Source: JBEIGE01 sp040382055
GTDB lineage: Bacteria; Pseudomonadota; Gammaproteobacteria; Burkholderiales; Burkholderiaceae_C
Reading direction: 5' to 3'
DNA length: 64,000 nt
Assembly (NCBI GenBank): GCA_040382055.1
Contig: JBEIGE010000001.1
Location: 166,849 to 230,848, forward strand
The position numbers and the translations under genes are program-made. The notes under the pieces were generated by a model that saw nothing but the letters and a program-made list of their open reading frames with translations, had not been told where the DNA came from and did not search any database. Within the stretch, counting starts at the first letter, position 1, and each line of letters begins with the position of its first letter. Of the stretch, positions 17,589 through 26,513 are shown one piece after another.

Positions 17589-18290
17589 ATGCGCATTTTT
17601 GCTGTGGTTGGTTTTCTCCTGGGTTTTGCCTTGCCGGCTTGGGCGGCCAGACCGTTTGTGACGGATGACGCCCGTCTGACCACGGCGGGTAGTTGTCAAC
17701 TTGAGAGCTGGACGCGCTTCTACCAGGAAAGCCGAGAAGTCTGGGCCCTGCCGGCCTGCAACCCCACCGGCAACCTGGAGTTGACCTTGGGTGGCGGCGT
17801 GGCCCGGGCCGACGGCCAGCCCAGCGGCACAACTGACTATGTTCTTCAGCTCAAAACCTTGTTCAAGCCCCTCTCCACCAATGGCTGGGGGATAGGGGTG
17901 GCAGCAGGCACGGTGCGTCACCCCGAGATTACGCCGGGGCCTAACCAGCTCGGGAACAATTATGTGTATTTCCCGGCTTCGTTCTCGCTCAAAGACGATC
18001 GCTTGATTGTTCACAGCAATCTGGGTTGGCTGCGGGATGACGCGACGCGCCAGGACCGCATGACCTGGGGTCTGGGCGGGGAGTGGACGCTCAGCCCACG
18101 GACCATCTTCATTGCAGAGACCTTCGGCGACGACAAAAGCCGCCCTTACTGGCAGAGTGGCTTTCGCTGGACAGTTATTGAGAACCTGCTTCAGCTCGAT
18201 GCCACGGTAGGTCAGCAAGCCGGGTCTGACCCGGCTGCAAAGTGGCTATCTTTTGGAATGCGCTGGATTCCAGAGCGGATATTTAAATAG
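17589..18290 (+). CDS. Probable outer-membrane beta-barrel protein of unknown function
   Basis: The protein has a clear signal peptide (residues 1-20, cleavage at A-W-A-A-R) followed by ~210 residues with alternating aromatic/polar strands and a C-terminal F-G-M-R-W-I-P-E-R. This suits a porin-like or MetA-type outer-membrane barrel. The start R-P-F-V-T-D-D-A-R-L is common in such proteins. It begins 9 bp after the kinase frame ends, so it may belong to the same transcript and the metal-response locus. No specific function can be named. Confidence 0.7.
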   Translation: MRIFAVVGFLLGFALPAWAARPFVTDDARLTTAGSCQLESWTRFYQESREVWALPACNPTGNLELTLGGGVARADGQPSGTTDYVLQLKTLFKPLSTNGWGIGVAAGTVRHPEITPGPNQLGNNYVYFPASFSLKDDRLIVHSNLGWLRDDATRQDRMTWGLGGEWTLSPRTIFIAETFGDDKSRPYWQSGFRWTVIENLLQLDATVGQQAGSDPAAKWLSFGMRWIPERIFK

Positions 18291-18368
18291 TGGGCGACAT
18301 GTGAGCGCGTTAGTTGATCTAGACTTTCGTTGATCCTTTGCCAAGGTTTCCCACTGTTAAAACCTACT

Positions 18369-18809
18369 ATGCTGCTTATCAATAAAAACATCCTGCTTAG
18401 TCCCCTCCTGTGCGGCGCCATTTTGGTGGCCGCCCAAACACCAAGTCCAAGTGTCAATCCGTCAGCGCTAAAAACCGGCGAGCAGGTGTACCTGGAAACC
18501 TGCCATGTTTGCCATGGGCCGGGTCTGGCCAAGGCACCGCGCTTTGGTGACAAGGTGGTCTGGAGCAAGCTCATCAAGGAGGGTCAGCCGGTGCTTACTT
18601 CTCACGGATGGGTTGGCGTACGGGGCATGCCAGCTAAGGGCGGCCGGCCGGATTTGGCGCTCGAAGAGTTTGCCCGCGCTACGGTGTGGATGGCCCGCGC
18701 GGGTGGCGCCAACTGGACCGACCCTGACGAAGCCATGATGACGCGCATTCGTCATGAAGAGCGCAAGCGCATGAAGGCGCTCAAAAAAGACGAGGCGGTT
18801 AAAAATTGA
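18369..18809 (+). CDS. Small periplasmic cytochrome c (c5-like)
   Basis: This single-haem cytochrome has the haem-attachment motif C45-H-V-C48-H49 after a signal sequence (residues 1-22). A likely distal Met ligand is M87 in V-R-G-M-P-A-K-G-G, an arrangement seen in cytochrome c5. ATG 18369 is chosen because upstream in-frame residues are not signal-like. The last ~35 residues form a Lys/Arg/Glu-rich tail. It stands between an outer-membrane protein and the convergent aldolase-like gene. The electron partner is unknown. Confidence 0.86.
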   Translation: MLLINKNILLSPLLCGAILVAAQTPSPSVNPSALKTGEQVYLETCHVCHGPGLAKAPRFGDKVVWSKLIKEGQPVLTSHGWVGVRGMPAKGGRPDLALEEFARATVWMARAGGANWTDPDEAMMTRIRHEERKRMKALKKDEAVKN

Positions 18810-18879
18810 TCCCAACACCGGTCATGCCATCACTTTTCCATGCCCCTGCCGGCATGTGTTTTGCGCTTAAGGCGGTCGA

Positions 18880-19638
18880 TTACAGCGCGTAGTCCGGGTC
18901 CATCCGGTCGAGCTTGCGCAGCAGTGCAGGCCAGGCCAGCGCACCACCGCCAACCCCCAGCGAGACGGTTTTCAGGGCTTTGGGCACGCCCTGAATGATG
19001 GCGGGACTCACGGTATGGAGTGCGCCACCGGCTTGGGCATCAATCTGGATGCGACAGGTGTTCTCGAAAATGTACATGTTCAGGAAGGCCTCAGCAACGC
19101 TGCGGCCCACCACCAGCAGGCCGTGGTTGCGCAGCATGAGAAAGTTGGCGGTACCCAGGTCGGTTTGCAGGCGCAGCTTTTCGTCGTCATAAACCGCCAG
19201 GCCTTCGTAATCGTGGAAGGCCAATGAGCCCAGCACAAAAGTGGACTGTTGGCTAATGGGCAGTACCCCGCAGGCCTGGGCACTCACGGCCACGCCGGCT
19301 CGGGTATGGGTGTGCAGCACACACGCGGCATCGTCGCGGACCGCATGGATGGCGCTGTGGATCACAAAGCCGGCGGGGTTGACGGGGTAGGGCGAGTCGC
19401 TGAGTTTGTTGCAGTGCTGGTCAACCTTGACCAGGCTGGAGGCGGTGATCTCGTCAAACATCATGCCGTAGGGATTGATCAGGAAGTGATGCTCCGGCCC
19501 TGGGATGCGTACGCTGATGTGGGTGAAGATCAGGTCGCTCCAGCCATAGGCTGCAGCCAGCCGATAGCAGGCGGCCAGGTCACAACGCAGCTGCCACTCT
19601 TCGGCGCTAACGGCGTTTTTCAGGGATGCAATTGTCAT
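18880..19638 (-). CDS. Class II aldolase/adducin-family protein
   Basis: This 252-residue protein has the FucA/adducin fold. Metal-binding His residues are visible in L-H-T-H-T-R-A-G and in R-N-H-G-L-L-V-V-G. The segment where L-fuculose aldolase carries its catalytic Glu (P-S-S-E) reads P-A-G-F-V-I-H here. It therefore belongs to the large subfamily without that Glu and need not be an aldolase. ATG 19638 has a GGAG ribosome-binding site; upstream in-frame codons run into the divergent promoter region. It is transcribed away from the Liv-type ABC operon and probably shares its substrate pathway. Confidence 0.88.
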   Translation of the reverse strand: MTIASLKNAVSAEEWQLRCDLAACYRLAAAYGWSDLIFTHISVRIPGPEHHFLINPYGMMFDEITASSLVKVDQHCNKLSDSPYPVNPAGFVIHSAIHAVRDDAACVLHTHTRAGVAVSAQACGVLPISQQSTFVLGSLAFHDYEGLAVYDDEKLRLQTDLGTANFLMLRNHGLLVVGRSVAEAFLNMYIFENTCRIQIDAQAGGALHTVSPAIIQGVPKALKTVSLGVGGGALAWPALLRKLDRMDPDYAL

Positions 19639-19856
19639 GGTGTCTCCAGTGGGCGAGGTGGAAATTAGCGGCGGATTGGGGCGTGTCTGATTATGTGACC
19701 ATGTGCCTGTACGCTCACAGCCACAAGAGACAAGGGTTAACCCCCATGGCTTTGCGCCCAAAGTCAAGTAATTTCTGCACGCTCAGCAAGGCTGTTCAGA
19801 TGCATTTAATAATGATGACCAAACGGACTTATTCCGATTCAATTACAGGAGACAAC

Positions 19857-21059
19857 ATGGTTCAACAATCCAAACGTACCTTGCTCAAAGGGGCTGCAGC
19901 CACCGTAGGAGCTGCCACTTTTGCGCCTAAGTTGCTGGCTCAGCCTGCGCCGGTTCGCATCGGTTATGCCATGGCACGTACCGGCCCATGGACCGGCGGT
20001 GCTCAGATCAGCCAGGAGCCCAATTACCTGCTGTGGGCAGAGCAACAAAATGAAGCCGGCGGCCTGGATGTCAAAGGCGTCAAGCGTCCCATCGAGCTGA
20101 TCAGTTCGGATGACCGCAGCGATGTGGAAACCTGTGTACGTACCTATGAAAAGCTCATGGGCAGCGACAAGGTCGATCTGGTTTTGCCACCCTGGGGTTC
20201 CAACGCCAACTTTGCGGTTGCGCCCCTGGCCAACCGATTCCAGTACCCCTTCCTGGCACCTACCGCCTTGTCGCGGCGTCTGGTAGAAATGAAGTTGCCT
20301 TATTTCTTTTTGTTGCTGCAGCAGCCCAAGCCCATGACCGAGGCGCTGGTGGAAATGCTCAGGTCCAACGGGGTCAAGACGATTGCGGTGATTTACGTGG
20401 ATGACTTGTTCGGCCTGGAGAACTATGCGGCCCTCAAGGTGGCTCTGCAAGGCTCGGGCATCAACATGGTGGAAGACAAGAGTTACCCCGGCGGCGTGCG
20501 CGATCTCTCCCCGGTCTTGCGCTCCATGAAGGACAAGAACCCCGATGCCTTTGTCGGCTTCACCTACCCGCCTGACACCATTTTGGCCAGTCGGCAAGCC
20601 AAGGAAATCGGCTTTAATCCGAAGTTTTTCTATGCCTCGGTGGGTACGGCCTTTCAGCTGTACCGCAATGTCATGACGCCGGCCGGCGCCGAAGGTGTGC
20701 TGGGCATGGGCTCCTGGAACAGCAAGTCCAATCCTGCCGCAAAGTCATATTTTGATGCCCACGTGAAGAAGTTCGGTGCAGCCAAGGAGCCCGACCGCTG
20801 GGCCAGTGGGGCTACATGGGCCGGCCTGGAAATCCTGACGGCTGCCGTCAAGTCCCAAGGACTGGACCGCAAGGCCATTCGCGACTACGTCGCCAACACC
20901 ACGCACAAGACCATACTGGGTGATATCAAGTTCACCGGTAGTGAGAACACCTCGACGCCAGGCACGGTAAGCCAGTGGCAAAACGGCGAATTTGAGGTGG
21001 TGTGGCCGCAGAAACTGGCCACCGCCAAGCTCAACCCCAACAAGCCTTCCTGGAAGTAA
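19857..21059 (+). CDS. ABC transporter substrate-binding protein, branched-chain amino acid (LivJ/K) type
   Basis: This is the periplasmic receptor of a HAAT-family importer. A Tat-like or Sec signal (Q-S-K-R-T-L-L-K-G-A-A-A-T-V) ends near A-Q-P-A-P. The type I binding fold follows, starting at V-R-I-G-Y-A-M-A-R-T-G-P-W. ATG 19857 lies 7 bp after an AGGAG ribosome-binding site. Such receptors bind amino acids, amides or aromatic acids. It leads a five-gene operon (receptor, two permeases, two ATPases) followed by an aldehyde dehydrogenase, so an aromatic acid or related carbon source is plausible, though the ligand is not readable. Confidence 0.93.
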   Translation: MVQQSKRTLLKGAAATVGAATFAPKLLAQPAPVRIGYAMARTGPWTGGAQISQEPNYLLWAEQQNEAGGLDVKGVKRPIELISSDDRSDVETCVRTYEKLMGSDKVDLVLPPWGSNANFAVAPLANRFQYPFLAPTALSRRLVEMKLPYFFLLLQQPKPMTEALVEMLRSNGVKTIAVIYVDDLFGLENYAALKVALQGSGINMVEDKSYPGGVRDLSPVLRSMKDKNPDAFVGFTYPPDTILASRQAKEIGFNPKFFYASVGTAFQLYRNVMTPAGAEGVLGMGSWNSKSNPAAKSYFDAHVKKFGAAKEPDRWASGATWAGLEILTAAVKSQGLDRKAIRDYVANTTHKTILGDIKFTGSENTSTPGTVSQWQNGEFEVVWPQKLATAKLNPNKPSWK

Positions 21060-21129
21060 ACCCGGCTCTCCGAGCCCCGCTTGGGCCAGGCGTTTGCCTT
21101 GGGCCCAGGCTGGCGCTGGCCTATCTACC

Positions 21130-22020
21130 ATGTCACTTACTGCCTGGCTTGAACTCATAGCATCCGGACTCATCACCGGTGGCATTTACGCGCTCGTCGC
21201 CCTGGGGCTTAACCTGCAATACGGCTTGATGCGCATACTCAATATTGCGCACGGTGAGTTTCTGATGGTGGGTGCTTACCTGACCTGGATGGTTCAGACC
21301 CAGTTTGGTGTGTCTCCGCTGTGGATGGTGCCGGTGTCGTTTGTCATGCTCATGGGCTTGGGCGTGGCCATACACCGGTTGTGCTTTCGCCGGCTAACGG
21401 CGACATCACCGAATCTGGATATCTTTGAGGCGCGCGGGTTGATGGTGGCCTTCGGACTGATGTTCCTTGTGCAGAATTTTGTCTCCTGGGTGTGGGGCGG
21501 TGACCTGCGTGGCTATGACTATTTAACGGAACCGGTCAAGCTGGGTGACATGCAGTTTGCCGGTAGCAAGCTGCTGGTCTTTGCCCTGGCCTTGATGCTC
21601 AGCGGCGCCATGATTCTTTTGCTCAAGCGCACCTTGCTTGGCAAAGGGGTGCGAGCCCTGATGCAGTCGCCTACAGGTGCACAGCTGATGGGCATCAATA
21701 CCCAGCGCCTGCACCCCTTGATGTTTGGTATCGGTTTGGGCCTGTCGGGTGTGGCCGGTTGCCTGCTGTCCATGGCTTATACGATTTCTCCTTATATGGG
21801 CCAGCCGTATACCGTCACCGCGCTGATCGTCATCACTCTGGGGGGCTTTGGGAGCATGGGCGGCGCGCTGGTTGGCGGACTTTTTCTGGGCGTGATTGAG
21901 GCGTTTGGCATGCATTTCACCAACCCGTCGCTCAAGGCGCTTCTCTCGTATGTGGTGTTTATCGCCGTGTTGTTGCTGCGACCGGAGGGCCTGTTTGCAC
22001 GCAAGGGGCGCAAGGCATGA
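21130..22020 (+). CDS. Branched-chain amino acid-type ABC transporter permease (LivH family)
   Basis: This inner-membrane permease has about eight helices and 296 residues. The LivH start is recognisable: G-L-I-T-G-G-I-Y-A-L-V-A-L-G-L-N and the L-N-I-A-H-G-E-F motif. The EAA-like cytoplasmic loop is G-V-R-A-L-M-Q-S. ATG 21130 is chosen; an upstream in-frame extension overlaps the receptor gene. It overlaps the next permease by 4 bp (ATGA). Confidence 0.93.
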   Translation: MSLTAWLELIASGLITGGIYALVALGLNLQYGLMRILNIAHGEFLMVGAYLTWMVQTQFGVSPLWMVPVSFVMLMGLGVAIHRLCFRRLTATSPNLDIFEARGLMVAFGLMFLVQNFVSWVWGGDLRGYDYLTEPVKLGDMQFAGSKLLVFALALMLSGAMILLLKRTLLGKGVRALMQSPTGAQLMGINTQRLHPLMFGIGLGLSGVAGCLLSMAYTISPYMGQPYTVTALIVITLGGFGSMGGALVGGLFLGVIEAFGMHFTNPSLKALLSYVVFIAVLLLRPEGLFARKGRKA

Positions 22021-23045
22021 AAGACCGGCAAATTCTGCTTCGTGATCTGCTGGTGTTGCTGGCGTTTACCGGCTGGGCGCTGGCCCTGCCCAGTTATGCC
22101 AGCGAGTTTGTGGTCTCCATGGCCCTGACCTGCCTGATGTATGTGGCCCTGTCTTCCAGTTGGGGGCTGTTTTGCGGCAGCACACGTTATCTGTCTCTGG
22201 CCACCTCGGCCTTTTTTGGCATTGGTGCTTACACCAGCGCCTTGCTGTTGGCCGACCTGGGCTGGATTCAGACGATTGCACTGGGCTCAGGCCTGGCCGC
22301 GGTGGTGGCGGTACTGATGGGCTCGGCTGTGCTGCACCTGCGTGGTACTTACTTTGCGGTGCTGACCTTTGGCATGACCGAGTTGATATTGCATGCCGTG
22401 ACCTACTTTGAGAAATCAGTCACCGGCACGGTGGGTCGCGTGCTCACCGTGGTGCCCGAGCGGGACACCATTTACCTGACCGTGCTGGCGCTCGCTGTGC
22501 TGGCCGTTGCTGCTTCCATTGTGGTGCGCCGCACCCGCTTTGGTCTGGCTTTGCTGGGTATTGGTGCCGACGAGCAGCGCGCGCAGACCCTGGGTGTCAA
22601 CACCCGCCTGGTCAAGATTGCTGGCTTTGCCATGACGGCGGCCTTTGCCGGCGCCGTGGGAGCCGCCATGTCCGTGCGCTGGACTTACATAGACCCGCAC
22701 ACGGTTTTTAACCCCTTTATTGGTTTTCAGACGGTCCTGATTGCCCTGATTGGTGGCGCGGTCACGCTGTGGGGTCCCTTGATTGCTGCCATTGTGTTTA
22801 GCGTTCTGGCCGAATCACTGCGCTTGCAGTTCCCGCAGATTTACATGATGTCCTTGGGTCTGCTGCTGATTTTGAGTGTCTTGTACCTGCCCGGTGGTCT
22901 GGCTTCGTTGCGCTGGGAAACCTTCAAGGGCTGGTGGGTAGACAGCAAGGCCAGCTGGCGCGAGCAGCGACGTCAATGGAGCGGCGAAGCCGAGCGGGAT
23001 AAAGAGCGCCTCAAGCGTCGCGAAAAGGAGAGCCACTTTGTCTAA
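22017..23045 (+). CDS. Branched-chain amino acid-type ABC transporter permease (LivM family)
   Basis: This second permease of the importer, 342 residues, has about nine hydrophobic helices and the LivM hallmarks L-S-L-A-T-S-A-F-F-G-I-G-A-Y and G-I-G-A-D-E-Q-R-A-Q-T-L-G-V-N. The charged C-terminal tail (about 35 residues of Arg/Glu/Lys) is longer than usual. The start overlaps the LivH stop, and the end overlaps the ATPase start by 8 bp, indicating translational coupling. Confidence 0.93.
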   Translation: MKDRQILLRDLLVLLAFTGWALALPSYASEFVVSMALTCLMYVALSSSWGLFCGSTRYLSLATSAFFGIGAYTSALLLADLGWIQTIALGSGLAAVVAVLMGSAVLHLRGTYFAVLTFGMTELILHAVTYFEKSVTGTVGRVLTVVPERDTIYLTVLALAVLAVAASIVVRRTRFGLALLGIGADEQRAQTLGVNTRLVKIAGFAMTAAFAGAVGAAMSVRWTYIDPHTVFNPFIGFQTVLIALIGGAVTLWGPLIAAIVFSVLAESLRLQFPQIYMMSLGLLLILSVLYLPGGLASLRWETFKGWWVDSKASWREQRRQWSGEAERDKERLKRREKESHFV

Positions 23046-23898
23046 TGGTGCCCTTGACCCCGCGGCCTTATTCCAGGCGCAAGAGGTGACGGTGCGTTTT
23101 GGCGGTCTGATTGCGGTCGATGCGGTGAGCGCCACCTTCATGCCTGGAGAGTTGGTGGGCATCATCGGGCCTAACGGGGCCGGCAAAACCACCTTTTTCA
23201 ATGCCATCTCCGGCGTGACCCCGATTACTTCGGGCCGGCTGGTTTCGCAGGGGCAAGACCTTACCGGGCGGGCCCCGCATCGCTTTGCCGCCAGCGGTGT
23301 GGCGCGTACTTTTCAGACGCCGCGCGTGTTTGCCGACATGCCGGTGCGCGCCAATATTGCCTTCGGTCTGAAGTTTGCCGGGCGGCGAGCGCGTCAATAT
23401 CTCTTCTGGGGTGATGAGCTGGGTGTCCCTTGGGCGCTGCGCGACGCAGACGGCATCCTCTCGCTCATAGGCTTGTCGGCGCAGGCCGACTTGCCGGCAG
23501 CGGCTTGCACGCCTTCGCAGCAGCGTTTGCTTGAAATTGGCATGGCCCTGGCGACACGCCCCAAGCTGTTGCTGCTCGATGAGGTCGCAGCTGGTTTGAC
23601 CGAATCCGAGATAGAGGACATGGCGCGCCTGATTCGCCGCCTTCGCGATGAGCTGGATTTGACGGTGATCTGGATCGAGCATGCGGTGACGACGCTGCTG
23701 CGCCATGTTGAGCGCGTCATCGTGCTGCATCAGGGGCGAAAAATTGCCGACGATGTGCCCCAGGCCGTTGTAAAAAATGCCGCCGTGATTGAGGCGTATC
23801 TGGGGGATGAAATGGCGGACGAAGACTTGGCCGCTCCTGGCGCCGCTCAGTCTGCGCGCGCAAAGGACGACAAGGTCGCGCTGGAGGCCCGCGCATGA
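23038..23898 (+). CDS. ABC transporter ATP-binding protein (LivG family)
   Basis: This ATPase subunit has Walker A G-P-N-G-A-G-K-T-T near residue 43, Walker B L-L-L-L-D-E-V-A-A-G and switch His in W-I-E-H-A-V-T. The ABC signature is degenerate: A-C-T-P-S-Q-Q-R-L-L-E-I replaces L-S-G-G-Q-Q or L-S-Y-G. The start is a TTG at 23038, supported by a strong AAAAGGAGA ribosome-binding site and an 8-bp overlap with LivM. A stretch of ~25 Ala/Asp/Lys residues at the C-terminus is extra. It works with LivF as a heterodimer. Confidence 0.92.
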   Translation: MSNGALDPAALFQAQEVTVRFGGLIAVDAVSATFMPGELVGIIGPNGAGKTTFFNAISGVTPITSGRLVSQGQDLTGRAPHRFAASGVARTFQTPRVFADMPVRANIAFGLKFAGRRARQYLFWGDELGVPWALRDADGILSLIGLSAQADLPAAACTPSQQRLLEIGMALATRPKLLLLDEVAAGLTESEIEDMARLIRRLRDELDLTVIWIEHAVTTLLRHVERVIVLHQGRKIADDVPQAVVKNAAVIEAYLGDEMADEDLAAPGAAQSARAKDDKVALEARA

Positions 23899-24788
23899 TG
23901 TGGTTCCGTGAATCCCCGTTTGTGCTGGGCGGCACGGCGCGGGCCCATTTGCAGGTGCGCGGCTTGAGTGCCGGTTATGGCCCGTTCATGGTCTTGCGAG
24001 ACCTGCGCTTTGAAGTCCGGCCTGGCCTGACGGTCATTCTGGGGCCCAATGGCGCTGGCAAGTCAACCTTGCTCAAGGCCTTGATGGGCCTGATTCCGCG
24101 CACCGGCATGGTGCTGCTTGATGGTGCTGACCTGGCCGAGAAAACCCACGAGATCGTGAGCAGCGGTGTGGCGCTGGTGGCCGAGGGGCGACAGTTGTTT
24201 CCCCAGATGACCGTGCTGGAAAACCTGGAGCTCGGTGGCTGGCTCATCTCGGCACCCAGAACCGGCCAAGACCCGGTCCGGCCCCTGGGTTTGGCGGGGT
24301 TGCTAGGGGCGGCCCGGCGAGCGCTTGACGCCCAGCCAGAGCGACAGCGCCGCTTGGAGCAGGTCCTGAGTGACTTTCCCAAGCTGCGTGAGCGTGCCGG
24401 CCAGTTGGCGGGCACCATGAGCGGTGGAGAGCAGCAGATGGTGGCGGTAGCGCGCGCCATGATGAGCGCGCCGCGCCTGCTGATGCTGGACGAACCCTCA
24501 CTGGGCCTGGCCCCCAAAATGGTAGATGAGTTGTTGGCCATTGCGCGGCGTATTGCCGATACCGGCACGACCGTGCTGATGGTGGAGCAAAACGTGAAAA
24601 AAGCGTTAGCTGTGGCCGATCGCGGCTATGTGCTCGAACGTGGCACGCTGGTGGCCAGTGGCCCGGCACAGCTGTTGGCGCGCTCCACGGTTGTGCGAGA
24701 GGCCTATCTGGGCGCTCAGAGCGCTGACAAGACCACGGCAGCCGATGCAGTTCAGCGCAGCCGCAAGCCCGCCAGCGTAGAGGCCTGA
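23895..24788 (+). CDS. ABC transporter ATP-binding protein (LivF family)
   Basis: This second ATPase has Walker A G-P-N-G-A-G-K-S-T, the LivF motif V-A-E-G-R-Q-L-F-P-Q-M-T-V, a good signature M-S-G-G-E-Q-Q-M-V, Walker B L-L-M-L-D-E-P-S and M-V-E-Q-N-V. It overlaps LivG by 4 bp. Compared with a standard ~235-residue LivF it carries an insert of about 30 residues before the signature (around 120-150) and a ~25-residue Ala/Lys-rich tail. Confidence 0.93.
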   Translation: MMWFRESPFVLGGTARAHLQVRGLSAGYGPFMVLRDLRFEVRPGLTVILGPNGAGKSTLLKALMGLIPRTGMVLLDGADLAEKTHEIVSSGVALVAEGRQLFPQMTVLENLELGGWLISAPRTGQDPVRPLGLAGLLGAARRALDAQPERQRRLEQVLSDFPKLRERAGQLAGTMSGGEQQMVAVARAMMSAPRLLMLDEPSLGLAPKMVDELLAIARRIADTGTTVLMVEQNVKKALAVADRGYVLERGTLVASGPAQLLARSTVVREAYLGAQSADKTTAADAVQRSRKPASVEA

Positions 24789-24817
24789 TTCCAAGATTTC
24801 ATTCCCAGGAGAACCCC

Positions 24818-26272
24818 ATGTCCGATATGTCCATGCTCATCAATGGCCTCAAAGTCACCGCCGAGAAAAACGCCACCTTTGAGCGGCGCAACCCGCTGGA
24901 TGGCACCGTTGCCACCCGCGCACCTGCTGCCTCAGCCGCCGATGCCCGTATGGCCGCTGACGCAGCGGCCGAAGCCTTTCGCAGCTGGAGCCAGACCGGC
25001 CCCGGCGAGCGCCGCGCCCTGCTGCTCAAGGCGGCTGACGCACTGGAGGCCAAAACCCCGCAGTTCATAGAAGCCGTGGGTGCCGAGACCGGGGCGACTG
25101 GCATGTGGGCGGGCTTTAATGTGTTCCTTGCGGCAGGCATGATCCGTGAGGCCGCTGCAATAACCACCCAAATCAGTGGTGAGGTGATTCCCTCGGACAT
25201 ACCGGGTTCGCTGGCCATGGGTGTGCGTCAGCCCGCCGGCGTGGTGCTTGGCATAGCGCCCTGGAATGCGCCCATCATTCTGGGCGTGCGCGCCATCTGC
25301 GTGCCTCTGGCCTGTGGCAATACGGTCATCCTCAAGGGTTCGGAAAATTGTCCGCGCACCCACCAACTCATTATTGAGGCCTTCCAGGATGCCGGCTTTC
25401 CCCCCGGCGTCGTGAACTACATTACCAATGCGCCGGCCGACGCGGGTGCGGTGGTAGAGGCCATGGTGTCTCATCCGGCGGTGCGCCGGGTTAACTTTAC
25501 CGGCTCCACACGGGTTGGCAGGATCATTGCCATGACCTGTGCCAAGTACCTCAAGCCGGCGGTGCTGGAGCTCGGTGGCAAGGCGCCCATGGTGATCCTG
25601 GACGACGCCAACATTGAGGACGCCGTCAATGGCGCTGCCTTTGGCTGCTTTGCCAACAGCGGGCAGATTTGCATGTCTACCGAGCGGATCATCGTAGACC
25701 AGACAATTGCCGATGCCTTTGTCAAGAAGTTTGCGGAGAAGGCCAGGAACCTGCCCTTGGGTGATCCGCGCAAGCCCGAGCCGGTGGTGCTGGGCTCGGT
25801 CATTGGCATGAGCACGGTGGAACACTGCAACGCGCTGATCGACGATGCCTTGGCCAAAGGTGCCAAGCTGCTGTGTGGCGGAAAGTCCGAGAACACCCTG
25901 ATGCCCGCAACCGTGCTTGACCACGTGACGCCCGCCATGCGGATTTATCACGAAGAGACTTTTGGTCCGGTCAAGGCGGTGGTCCGTGTCAGTGGCGTGG
26001 AAGAGGCCGTGGCCTGTGCCAATGACAACGAATACGGTCTTTCCGCCGCTGTGTTTGGCGGCGACATTGCCCGCGCCTTCAATGTGGCTCGGCGCATTGA
26101 TTCCGGTATTTGTCATGTCAACGGCCCGACGGTGCATGATGAGGCACAAATGCCCTTTGGCGGCGTCAAGGGCAGTGGTATGGGCCGCTTCGGCGGCAAG
26201 GCGGGCATTGCCGAATTCACAGAGCTGCGCTGGATTACCCTGCAGACGATGCCGCGCCACTATCCGTTTTAA
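24818..26272 (+). CDS. NAD(P)-dependent aldehyde dehydrogenase (vanillin/salicylaldehyde dehydrogenase-like)
   Basis: This ALDH superfamily enzyme of 484 residues has the N-Cys loop N-S-G-Q-I-C-M-S-T with catalytic Cys, the general-base Glu in V-L-E-L-G-G-K-A-P, the cofactor motif F-T-G-S-T-R-V-G and P-W-N-A-P. The C-terminal M-P-F-G-G-V-K-G-S-G signature closes the active site. Overall wording resembles vanillin, benzaldehyde or salicylaldehyde dehydrogenases more than betaine aldehyde types. It starts 30 bp after livF with an AGGAG site, so it is likely part of the uptake operon, oxidising an aldehyde made from the imported compound. Confidence 0.92.
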   Translation: MSDMSMLINGLKVTAEKNATFERRNPLDGTVATRAPAASAADARMAADAAAEAFRSWSQTGPGERRALLLKAADALEAKTPQFIEAVGAETGATGMWAGFNVFLAAGMIREAAAITTQISGEVIPSDIPGSLAMGVRQPAGVVLGIAPWNAPIILGVRAICVPLACGNTVILKGSENCPRTHQLIIEAFQDAGFPPGVVNYITNAPADAGAVVEAMVSHPAVRRVNFTGSTRVGRIIAMTCAKYLKPAVLELGGKAPMVILDDANIEDAVNGAAFGCFANSGQICMSTERIIVDQTIADAFVKKFAEKARNLPLGDPRKPEPVVLGSVIGMSTVEHCNALIDDALAKGAKLLCGGKSENTLMPATVLDHVTPAMRIYHEETFGPVKAVVRVSGVEEAVACANDNEYGLSAAVFGGDIARAFNVARRIDSGICHVNGPTVHDEAQMPFGGVKGSGMGRFGGKAGIAEFTELRWITLQTMPRHYPF

Positions 26273-26300
26273 GCGCTTTGCCCTGTCGTGCAATACGCCA

Positions 26301-26357
26301 ATCGCTACTAAATACATAGCTAACAGGTCAATATTTATAAGGGCTTTAGCCCGATTT
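26301..26357 (+). repeat. Dispersed ~50-bp AT-rich repeat, copy 1
   Basis: The segment has a shared pattern: AATA-ATAGC, ~20 bp spacer, then TATAAGGGCTTTAGCCC. Similar pieces recur at 31061-31120, 41356-41402 and 49621-49672. This copy lies between the aldehyde dehydrogenase and mnmG, and its GGGCTTTAGCCC end can form a small hairpin. Confidence 0.55.
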
Positions 26358-26513
26358 CATCTGTAAGGCTTGCGCGTTACCGGGGCTTGAGTAAATCGGG
26401 GGTGACGCTCGCCGGGCCCGGCATTTGCCGCAAGCTCGTAAAATCGGTCTCTGTCGCCTGAATTAAACAGGCCCCCTGCGCCCTTGATGCGCTGATCGTT
26501 TTCGGTTCAACCC

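Noticed and set aside
24932..26317. 461-residue open frame on the minus strand
   Set aside because: It is antisense to the aldehyde dehydrogenase, has no recognisable domain and follows the high-GC codon pattern of the real gene.
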